DNA of 37,488 nt from Actinomadura formosensis NBRC 14204 (GTDB lineage Bacteria > Actinomycetota > Actinomycetes > Streptosporangiales > Streptosporangiaceae): NCBI RefSeq assembly GCF_001552155.1, contig NZ_BCQQ01000065.1:1-37488 (forward strand), in the 5' to 3' direction. The notes under the pieces were generated by a model. The model had not been told where the DNA came from, did no database searches, and worked only from the letters and a program-made list of their open reading frames with translations. A program made the translations under genes and the position numbers. Positions 30,602 to 37,400 of this stretch are shown one piece after another. How positions within the stretch are numbered: the stretch's first letter is position 1; every line of letters starts with the position of its first letter.

Positions 30602-30679
30602 ACGCGTTTTGGGGGGTCGGCCGTCCCTGGCTTCCACAACGAAGTGCATCGGATAACACATGTCATGGTTAAAACGCGT
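30602..30679. promoter_or_regulatory. Paired inverted sites in the XRE/HTH divergent promoter region
   Basis: ACGCGTTTT (30602-30610) and AAAACGCGT (30671-30679) are perfect 9-bp inverted copies with 60 nt between them, in a gap of 208 nt that is AT-richer than its surroundings. The palindromic core ACGCGT sits in both. The XRE regulator next to it is a likely binder. A second hairpin, GCGTCT/AGACGC, lies immediately right of the second site (about 30675-30696). Confidence 0.5.
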
Positions 30680-30722
30680 CTTGAAGCTGCGAGACGCACA
30701 GAGATGCGTTACTCTTTCGGTC

Positions 30723-30962
30723 ATGTCGAGCTCTCCAGGCAGCGAGATCCCCGTGGAACGGCTTCTGTACACGCCGCAGGAAGCCGCAGAGATGACGTCG
30801 TTCACCCGTGACTGGCTCGTGCGGGCCGCAAGCCGGGGGGAGATACCGCACCGCCGATACGGCAAGCGCCTGTTCCGGTTCGCGCACGAGGACCTGGAAG
30901 CGATCAAGGACATGGGCGCCTGCCCGGCCGAGCCGGCCGAGCGCTGGGACCGCTCGAACTGA
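30723..30962 (+). CDS. Excisionase/HTH_17-like DNA-binding protein
   Basis: A 79-aa protein from ATG 30723. After a polar N-terminus it reads LLYTPQEAAEMTSFTRDWLV, then RAASRGEIPHRRYGKRLFRF and AHEDLEAIKDMG. This is the winged helix-turn-helix of excisionase and AlpA-like proteins (DNA-binding HTH_17). The family is typical of integrative elements, where it bends attachment DNA or activates element genes. There is no obvious ribosome binding site, so a leaderless transcript is possible; a frame upstream to 30660 exists but looks non-coding. No integrase gene is present. It diverges from the XRE regulator and is followed by a hairpin at 30976-30996. Confidence 0.8.
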   Translation: MSSSPGSEIPVERLLYTPQEAAEMTSFTRDWLVRAASRGEIPHRRYGKRLFRFAHEDLEAIKDMGACPAEPAERWDRSN

Positions 30963-30975
30963 TCCCCACGGGTGG

Positions 30976-30996
30976 ACGGCCGCCCGCGACGGCCGT
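30976..30996 (+). terminator. Small hairpin between the HTH gene and the leader ORF
   Basis: ACGGCCG (30976-30982) pairs with CGGCCGT (30990-30996) across a 7-nt loop, 14 nt after the HTH gene's stop. It could end the HTH transcript or attenuate read-through into the following operon. Confidence 0.4.
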
Positions 30997-31029
30997 TCCT
31001 GACACGCCCCGCCAGAAGGACTAACACGT

Positions 31030-31095
31030 ATGAACACCGCACCACCCTCTCCCCGCGCCGTGCCCGGCGCCCCCCTCCCCGGGGGTGCCGGATGA
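31030..31095 (+). CDS. 21-aa leader ORF coupled to the next gene
   Basis: ATG 31030 is preceded by AGAAGGA at 9 nt, one of the best ribosome binding sites in this area. It encodes a 21-residue Pro/Gly/Ala-rich peptide (MNTAPPSPRAV, ending in GGAG) and stops at TGA 31093-31095. The stop overlaps ATG 31092 of the downstream 268-aa gene as ATGA. Ribosomes finishing the leader can restart on the large gene, whose own ribosome binding site (GGGGGTG) is weaker. Seven prolines in 21 codons could slow translation. The peptide itself may have no function. Confidence 0.5.
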   Translation: MNTAPPSPRAVPGAPLPGGAG

Positions 31096-31898
31096 ACTGG
31101 CTCAGCCAGGGCACCATCGACGGCCTGGCCTCCTCCATCGCCGAACACGAGGTCGCCATCGAACGGGCCCACGAGGAACTCGAAACGCACCGCAAGGCCG
31201 CGTTCGAGGTCATGGAGATCTTGCATCGGCACCAGGGGCTCGCCGCCGAGGCGAAGTTCCTCCTCACGATCGCGCACGGCACCGCGCCCATCCCGTCCCC
31301 CGGCGAGATCCGCGAGGTCGCCACCGAGGAGGAGGGACTCGGCCTGGCCATCGGCAGCATCCGGATGGCGCTGCCGCCGGACGCCACCCCCGCGCAGTTC
31401 GGGCACCTCGCCGAGTCGATGCGCGCGCTGTACGCGGCGGCGCACGTCGTCGCCCTGCACGCGGACGAGCGGGCACGGGCCGGCGGCCCGCCGCCGGCCG
31501 TACCGGAGCCGGAGATCCCGTCCTGCGCGCCCCGCGCCTTCGCCTCGCTCATGGGCTGCCTCGTCTGCGTGGACAACGCCGACGGCACCCGGGACATCGG
31601 CCTGCTCAGCTCCGTCGAAGGGGGGCAGCTCACCCTCCTGGACGAGGACGGCGTCCCCGCCGCGTGGCCTTTGCTGGACGAGGTCCTCGCCGTCCGGCCC
31701 TGGCCCCCCGCCGAGGAACTGGAAGGGCAGGAGGCCGCCGTCCAGGACGGTTCCGAACCGGGCCCGGCGGCGAACCCCCCGGCCGGGCACCGGGAGCCGC
31801 GGCCGGAGATGGCGCAGGCCGGGGCCGGGCCGCGGGCCGGCGGTGCGGTGTCGCTGGTCCGCTGGAACGGGCAGGCCGAGAGCGCCGCCGGAATGTGA
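31092..31898 (+). CDS. Hypothetical soluble protein, start coupled to a leader ORF
   Basis: A 268-aa protein from ATG 31092. Residues about 5-50 form a long charged helix likely to be a coiled coil (IAEHEVAIERAHEELETHRK). A mixed domain follows to about 140 (LGLAIGSIRMALPPDATPAQ, then LAESMRALYAAAHVVALHAD). Residues about 145-205 include an SH3- or barrel-like pattern (LVCVDNADGTRDIGLLSS, then GGQLTLLDEDGVPAAWPLLD). The last 60 residues are Pro/Gly/Ala-rich and disordered. No known family comes to mind. It has no signal peptide or membrane span. It starts in overlap with the leader ORF and is followed after 9 nt by a small membrane-protein gene, so it leads an operon. Confidence 0.7.
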   Translation: MNWLSQGTIDGLASSIAEHEVAIERAHEELETHRKAAFEVMEILHRHQGLAAEAKFLLTIAHGTAPIPSPGEIREVATEEEGLGLAIGSIRMALPPDATPAQFGHLAESMRALYAAAHVVALHADERARAGGPPPAVPEPEIPSCAPRAFASLMGCLVCVDNADGTRDIGLLSSVEGGQLTLLDEDGVPAAWPLLDEVLAVRPWPPAEELEGQEAAVQDGSEPGPAANPPAGHREPRPEMAQAGAGPRAGGAVSLVRWNGQAESAAGM

Positions 31899-31907
31899 GG
31901 AAGAGCG

Positions 31908-32261
31908 GTGAGCGGAGAACATGCCTGGGCCACCGTCCTGACCGTGACGATCGTGCTGACCGCGCTGACGTTCGCCGTCCAGCGCCGGCGCAGTCTCTAC
32001 CGGAAGGCGGCCGACACACTGGCGCAGCTCGGCCGGGCGGAAAAGGCGGTTCGGCTCATCGCCGCGCAGCGCGACGAGGCGGTCGCGGCGCAGAACCGGG
32101 CCGAGGCGCTCGAATCGGCCGCGCTGCGCGAACACCGCTCGCTGACCGAAGCCTGTTTCGACCTCGCCAAACGCTGGGAATCGCTGCCCCCCGAAAGCTC
32201 CCGCGCGCACGCCGAGCAACTTCGCAGGGTCGCCCGGCTGCACAGCTGGGACCTGCACTGA
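31908..32261 (+). CDS. Small membrane protein with coiled-coil tail
   Basis: A 117-aa protein with a GTG start 9 nt after the preceding stop; GAGGAAGAG upstream is the ribosome binding site. Residues about 5-25 are one transmembrane helix (WATVLTVTIVLTALTFAVQ). The rest is a long amphipathic, charged helix (KAADTLAQLGRAEKAVRLIA, then RDEAVAAQNRAEALESAALR), very probably a coiled coil in the cytosol. The C-terminus is HSWDLH. The layout resembles membrane-anchored spanins or scaffold proteins of phage lysis and secretion modules, but no family is recognised. The stop codon lies inside a 15-bp tandem duplication (32250-32279). Confidence 0.7.
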   Translation: MSGEHAWATVLTVTIVLTALTFAVQRRRSLYRKAADTLAQLGRAEKAVRLIAAQRDEAVAAQNRAEALESAALREHRSLTEACFDLAKRWESLPPESSRAHAEQLRRVARLHSWDLH

Positions 32262-32279
32262 AAAGACCTGCACCGAAAA
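32250..32279 (+). repeat. 15-bp tandem duplication at the stop codon of the coiled-coil membrane gene
   Basis: GACCTGCACTGAAAA (32250-32264) is directly followed by GACCTGCACCGAAAA (32265-32279), with one mismatch. The first copy contains the TGA stop (32259-32261); in the second that TGA is CGA. It looks like a recent slippage duplication. Confidence 0.7.
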
Positions 32280-32370
32280 ACCGCTGAAAGCGACGTCGTC
32301 TCCTGATTGGGGGAGAGGGAGGCGACCTCCCCGGGGGCGGGTCTCGGATGGGGGAGGAGATCCGCCGTCA

Positions 32371-32407
32371 CCGGCGGCCACGCCGTCCACACCGGCGTGG
32401 CCGCCGG
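32371..32407 (+). terminator. Very stable hairpin after the island operon
   Basis: CCGGCGGCCACGCCG (32371-32385) pairs perfectly with CGGCGTGGCCGCCGG (32393-32407): a 15-bp, nearly all-GC stem with a 7-nt loop. It lies 110 nt after the coiled-coil gene and 112 nt before the next start codon. It may be a terminator without U tract or a regulatory RNA structure. The rest of the 258-nt gap 32262-32519 holds only repeats. Confidence 0.6.
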
Positions 32408-32428
32408 CCGTCCCGTCATTCCCCTGAA

Positions 32429-32495
32429 CCCGGCCGTTCCAATCCCCCGGCCGCCTCAATCCCCAGGCCGTTTCTTCCCCTGGCCATTTCGAATT
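32429..32495 (+). repeat. Degenerate tandem repeat of about 17 bp
   Basis: Four consecutive units share the pattern C-C-x-G-G-C-C-x-x-T/C-x-x-x-x-T-C-C: CCCGGCCGTTCCAATCC, CCCGGCCGCCTCAATCC, CCAGGCCGTTTCTTCC and CCTGGCCATTTCGAATT. They fill the space just before the small membrane gene at 32520 and could be binding sites. Confidence 0.5.
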
Positions 32496-32519
32496 CCAAT
32501 GGACGGTAGTGAGCAACAC

Positions 32520-32750
32520 ATGACCTTGCACGAACCCAACGTCGCCCCCCTTTCTCTCCTGGAGCCCTCCGACCCGGCCTACGGAACGGACGCCGCACTC
32601 CCCCTGCCCTCCCCCGGACGTTCGCGGCTGTGGACGGAGGTCGCGCTGATCCTCTGCGTCATCGCGCTGGCGCTGCTCGGCGCCCTCGTGATCGGTGTCG
32701 AGATGTCCCGGCTGTCCGCGGCGCCCGGGATCTGCCTGGCGCCGCGCTGA
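32520..32750 (+). CDS. Small single-pass membrane protein
   Basis: A 76-aa protein from ATG 32520 with GTGAG 7 nt upstream; ATG 32499 is in frame but has no ribosome binding site. The first 40 residues are polar and Pro-rich (MTLHEPNVAPLSLLEPSDP and more). Residues about 46-66 form one strong helix (EVALILCVIALALLGALVIG). The tail is short and ends in CLAPR. It may be holin-like or a regulator of the neighbouring cell-wall-binding protein. I do not recognise a family. The gene sits between a stable hairpin/repeat region and the peptidoglycan-binding gene 36 nt downstream. Confidence 0.6.
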   Translation: MTLHEPNVAPLSLLEPSDPAYGTDAALPLPSPGRSRLWTEVALILCVIALALLGALVIGVEMSRLSAAPGICLAPR

Positions 32751-32786
32751 TGCTCCGCAGGTGATGAGTACGAAGGGTGGATTCCA

Positions 32787-33158
32787 ATGAACAATGACGT
32801 GATCAAGGCGAGTGTGACGTCGTCCGAATACGCCGTGCCGGTCCAGTGGGCGCCGTGGCTGCAGCGGGGGCTCGGCGGCAAGCACCGCCGGCCGCGCCGC
32901 AACCTCGTTCAGATGATCAAGGGCATGCCGGCCTTTCCGCGCCGGACGCTGAAGTACGACGGCCCGGGCACGCCCATCATGAACGGGATGGACGTCGAGC
33001 GGTGGCAGCGGCAGGCGTGCAAGAAGGGCTACACGCTGCGCGTCGACGGATGGTACGGGCCGCGGTCCTGCAAGGTCGCCAAGTGCCTGCAGGAGCGTGC
33101 GGGCATCACGGCCGACGGTGAGATCGACGCCTTGACGTGGGCCGCGACCTGGAACTGA
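32787..33158 (+). CDS. Peptidoglycan-binding domain protein
   Basis: A 123-aa protein from ATG 32787 with AAGGGTGG upstream. Residues about 55-120 form a PG_binding_1-like domain: GTPIMNGMDVERWQRQACKK, GYTLRVDGWYGPRSCKVAKC and LQERAGITADGEIDALTWAA. The V-D-G-W-Y-G-P and D-G-x-x-D-x-x-T-W motifs are the usual ones. The N-terminal half is basic and has no signal peptide. Similar stand-alone domains occur as the cell-wall-binding part of phage endolysins and in actinomycete mobile elements, where a holin or lysis would release them. No catalytic domain is present, so it binds but probably does not cut the wall. Confidence 0.75.
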   Translation: MNNDVIKASVTSSEYAVPVQWAPWLQRGLGGKHRRPRRNLVQMIKGMPAFPRRTLKYDGPGTPIMNGMDVERWQRQACKKGYTLRVDGWYGPRSCKVAKCLQERAGITADGEIDALTWAATWN

Positions 33159-33241
33159 AGCCCGCACGCAGGACCCCTCGGCCGTGTTCGTTTCGGCCCC
33201 TCTCCCCGCGGTAGTAGACGCACGTGGGAAGGGAGGGGCCG

Positions 33242-34372
33242 ATGCGCGTGGGGGGCGATGCGCGGGTCGAGGACGTCGGGGTCCACGCCTTCGAGGTGCC
33301 CACGGACGGGCCTGACGGCCTGGAGGAGGACGGCACCCTCCGGTGGGACTCGACGACCATGATCCTCGTGGAGGCGCGGGCCGGCGGGAAGGCCGGGATC
33401 GGCTACACCTACGGTGACGCCTCCGTCGCGGCGTTCGTCCGGTCGAAGCTCGCTCCCGTGGCGCGGGGCGCCGACGCGCTCGCCCCGGCCGCGGTGTGGG
33501 AGCGGATGTTCGCCGGCATCCGCAACGCCGGGCGTCCCGGCGTGGGCGCGATGGCGGTGTCCGCCGTCGACATCGCGCTGTGGGACCTGAAGGCGCGGCT
33601 GCTGGACGTCCCGCTGGTCACGCTCCTGCCCGCGTTTCACGACCGCGTCCCCGTCTACGGCAGCGGCGGCTTCACGAACTACCCGCTGGACCGGCTCACC
33701 GCGCAGCTCGGCGGCTGGGTCGGGCAGGGCATCCCGCGGGTGAAGCTGAAGATCTCCCGGCGGCCGGCGGAGGACCCGCGGCGGCTCACCGCCGTCCGCG
33801 ACGCGATCGGCCCGGACCCCGAGGTGTTCACCGACGCCAACGGCGCCCTCACCCGCAAGCAGGCGCTGTACTGGGCGCGGCGGCTCGCCGAGGAGTGGGA
33901 CGTCCGGTGGCTGGAGGAGCCGGTGAGCTCCGACGACACGGCCGGGCTGCGGCTGGTGCGCGACGAGGGCCCGGGCCGGCTGGAGGTCGCGGCGGGCGAG
34001 TACGGGTTCGTCCCGAAGGACTTCGCCGACCTCCTCGACGGGCCGGCCGTCGACTGCCTGCAGGCCGACGTCACCCGCTGCGGCGGCGTCACCGGCCTGC
34101 TGCAGATCGCCGGCCTGTCGGCGGCGCGGCAGATCGACCTGTCGGCGCACTGCGCGCCCGCGGTGTCGGCGCACGCGTTCTGCGGGGTGAAGCGCCTCCG
34201 CCACCTGGAGTACTTCCACGACCACGTCCGCGTGGAGCACCTGGTCTTCGACGGGAACCTCAGCCCGGCGAACGGCGCGCTCCGCCCGGCGACCGACCGC
34301 CCCGGCCTCGGCCTGGAGGTCCGGTGGGCCGACGCGGAGCCGCATCGGGTGTACGGCGCCCGCGCGGCCTGA
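33242..34372 (+). CDS. Enolase-superfamily enzyme, mandelate racemase subgroup
   Basis: A 376-aa TIM-barrel enzyme from ATG 33242 with GGGAGGGG just upstream; GTG 33224 is also in frame. Family hallmarks are all there: the K-x-K pair Lys168 and Lys170 (VKLKISR), metal ligands in TDAN (Asp198), LEEP (Glu225) and AAGEYG (Glu253), and the His303-Asp276 dyad (SAHCAP and LQADVTRCGG). The K-x-K plus His-Asp pattern belongs to the mandelate racemase subgroup, which epimerises or dehydrates hydroxyacids and sugar acids. The exact substrate cannot be called. It is cytosolic. It lies 31 nt before the FAD/Fe-S dehydrogenase on the same strand, suggesting one pathway of sugar- or hydroxyacid oxidation. 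Confidence 0.92.
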   Translation: MRVGGDARVEDVGVHAFEVPTDGPDGLEEDGTLRWDSTTMILVEARAGGKAGIGYTYGDASVAAFVRSKLAPVARGADALAPAAVWERMFAGIRNAGRPGVGAMAVSAVDIALWDLKARLLDVPLVTLLPAFHDRVPVYGSGGFTNYPLDRLTAQLGGWVGQGIPRVKLKISRRPAEDPRRLTAVRDAIGPDPEVFTDANGALTRKQALYWARRLAEEWDVRWLEEPVSSDDTAGLRLVRDEGPGRLEVAAGEYGFVPKDFADLLDGPAVDCLQADVTRCGGVTGLLQIAGLSAARQIDLSAHCAPAVSAHAFCGVKRLRHLEYFHDHVRVEHLVFDGNLSPANGALRPATDRPGLGLEVRWADAEPHRVYGARAA

Positions 34373-34403
34373 CCGACGACTGAACGAATGGGGGACGACG
34401 CAC

Positions 34404-37400
34404 ATGGTGAGGCTGCAGACCGCCGAGACGCGGCAGGTCCCGGCGAAGACGGCTCCGTCGGTTCCGGGGCCGCCGCGCGGACGGCAGGTGATCGAGGTCG
34501 GGAAGCTGGCCCGCGCCCTGCGCAAGGCGGTCGAGGGCGAGGTCCGCTTCGACGCCGGGTCGAGGGCCATGTACGCCAACGACGCGTCGAACTTCCGGCA
34601 GGTGCCGATCGGCGTGGTGGTCCCGAAGACGCTGGACGACGTCGTCGCCGTCCACCGCGTCTGCAAGGAGTACGGGGCGCCGGTGCTGAACCGGGGCGGC
34701 GGGACGAGCCTGTCCGGCGAGACCGTCAACTACGCGGTCGTCATCGACCACTCCAAGTACCTCACCCGGATCGGCGAACTCGACGTGGAGAACCGGCGGG
34801 TGACGTGCGAACCGGGCGTCATCAACGAGGACCTCAACCGGCATACCGGCAAGGCGGACCTGGTGTTCGGGCCCGATCCGTCCTCGCACTCCCGGTGCGT
34901 GATCGGCGGCAACATCGGCAACAACTCGTGCGGCATCCACTCCGTCCAGTCGCAGCTGTACGGGCCTGGGCCGCGCACGTCCGACAACGTCCACGCCCTT
35001 GAGGTGGTCACCTACGGCGGCGACCGGTTCTGGGTGGGGGTGGACGAGGAGAAGGACCTCGACGGCATCATCGCGGCGGGCGGACGCAAGGGCGAGATCT
35101 ACGCGGCGCTGCGCGACCTGCGCGACCGGTATGCCGATGCCATCCGCGCGGGGTTCCCGCCGGTGGCGGAGATGCCGCGGCGGGTGTCGGGCTTCAACCT
35201 GGACGAACTGCTCCCGGAGAAGGGGTTCAACGTCGCCCGCGCCCTGGTCGGCACGGAGAGCACCTGCGCGACGGCCCTCCAGGCGGTGCTGCTGCTCACC
35301 CCCGCGCTTCTGCAGCGGACGCTCGTCGTCGTCGAGTACCCCGACATCGCCGACGCCGCCGAGCACACCGGTGAGATCATCGAGAGGTTCCGGCCGATCG
35401 GGCTGGAGGCGCTCGACCACCGGCTCATCGAGGACCAGCGGCAGCAGGGCAAGAACCTGCCCAACATCGAGGAACTGCCCCTCCAGAACGGCGGCGCGTG
35501 GCTGCTGGTCCAGTTCGGCGCCGACACCGAGGAGGAGTCGGTCGGCCGGGCCGCGGAGTTCACCGAGTGGCTCATCGGCGAGAAGGGCTACGACCGCGGG
35601 CGGATCGTCACGGCCAAGAGCGCGCAGGAGGGCGGTGCCAGCGGGAAGCTGTGGGCGATCCGCGAGGCGGGGCTCGGCTCGACCGCGTTCCCGCCGGGCA
35701 AGGACCACTGGCCCGGATGGGAGGACTCGGCGGTCCCGCCGGCCAGGACGGGAGAGTACGTCCGGGCGCTGCGCCGCGTGATGCGCGGGCACGGCATCGA
35801 CGGCGCCATGTACGGGCATTTCGCGCAGGGCTGCATCCACTCCCGGATGAGCTTCGACCTGCGCAGCGCCGAGGGCATCGCCCGCTACCGGAGGTTCATG
35901 GAGGACGCCGCGGACCTCGTCGCCTCGTTCGGCGGGTCGGTGTCCGGCGAGCACGGGGACGGGCAGCAGCGCGGCGAACTGCTGGAACGCCAGTACGGGC
36001 CGGAGCTGATCCGGGCGATGCGCGAGTTCAAGCGCATCTGGGACCCGGACGGCAAGATGAACCCCGGCAAGGTCATCGACGCCTACCGGCTGGACGAGGA
36101 CCTGCGGCTCGGCGCCGACTACAACCCGCCGCGTCCCGCGGTGAAGTTCGCCTACGAGCAGGACGGCGGCGACTTCGCGCACGCCGCGCTGCGCTGCATC
36201 GGCGTGGGGGAGTGCCGCGTCCCGCACGCGACCACCACGATGTGCCCCAGCTACCAGGTGACGCGCGAGGAGAAGCACAGCACGCGCGGACGGGCCCGGC
36301 TGCTGTTCGAGATGCTGCGGGGCGAGGTCATCACGGACGGCTGGCAGTCCAAGGAGGTCGCCGAGGCGCTCGACCTGTGCCTGGCGTGCAAGGGCTGCAC
36401 CAACGACTGCCCGGTCAACGTGGACATCCCCACGTACAAGTCGGAGTTCCTGTACCACCACTACAAGTCGGCGCGGCGGTGGCGTCCCCGGTACGCGTAC
36501 GCGTTCGGATTCATCGACCAGGTGGCCCGGATCGCCTCCCGGATGCCGGAGGTCGCGAACTTCGCGATCCGCACGCCCGGCCTCGCCCGGCTGGCCAAGC
36601 TCGCCGCGGGCATCGACCGCAGGCGCCCGCTGCCGCGCTTCGCGCCGATGACGCTGCAGGAGTGGTTCCGCCGGCGCGGCGGGACGGCCAACCCGTACGG
36701 GCGGCCGGTCGTGCTGTTCCCCGACACGTTCAACAACCACTTCCACACCGATGTCGGCGTGGCGTGCGTGGAGGCGATCGAGGCGGCCGGCTGGCAGGTG
36801 ATCATGCCGGAGCGGCACGTGTGCTGCGGCCGTCCGCTCTACGACTACGGCTTCCTCGACATGGCCGAGCGCTACCTGCACGACGTGCTGGACGTCCTGC
36901 GCCCGTACGTGCGGGCCGGGACGCCGGTCGTCGGGATGGAACCGAGCTGCCTCGCCGTCTTCAAGGACGAGCTGACCAAGCTCCTCCCGCACGACGATGA
37001 CGCCGCCCGGCTCGCCGCGCATTCGCACCACTTCGCCGAGTTCTTCCAGGCGTACGACATTCGTCCGCCCACGCTGCCCGGCGGGGGCAAGGCGCTGCTC
37101 TGGGGGCACTGCCACCATCGCGCCACCGGCGGCGTCGACCCGGACGAGAGGCTGCTCGAACAGATGGGGCTGGAGACCGAGAGCCTCAAGGGCGGCTGCT
37201 GCGGCCTGGCCGGCTCGTGGGGGTTCGAGAAGGGCAAGTACGGCATCTCGATGGACTGCGGTGAGCAGGCACTCCTGCCCGCCGTGCGGGACGCCGACGA
37301 CGCCACGGCCATCGTCGCGAACGGGTTCTCCTGCAAGACCCAGATCGAGGACGCCGAGACGGGACGGCGGGCCCTGCACGTCGCGCAGCTCATGCGGCTC

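Noticed and set aside
29156..33158. Complete prophage or integrative element
   Set aside because: No integrase, relaxase, terminase or capsid gene and no flanking direct repeats were found by eye, so only a module of possible mobile origin is claimed.
34260..37379. Open minus-strand frame of about 1040 codons opposite the FAD/Fe-S dehydrogenase
   Set aside because: The plus strand has continuous domain motifs and a ribosome binding site; the minus frame has none and is composed of typical antisense residues.
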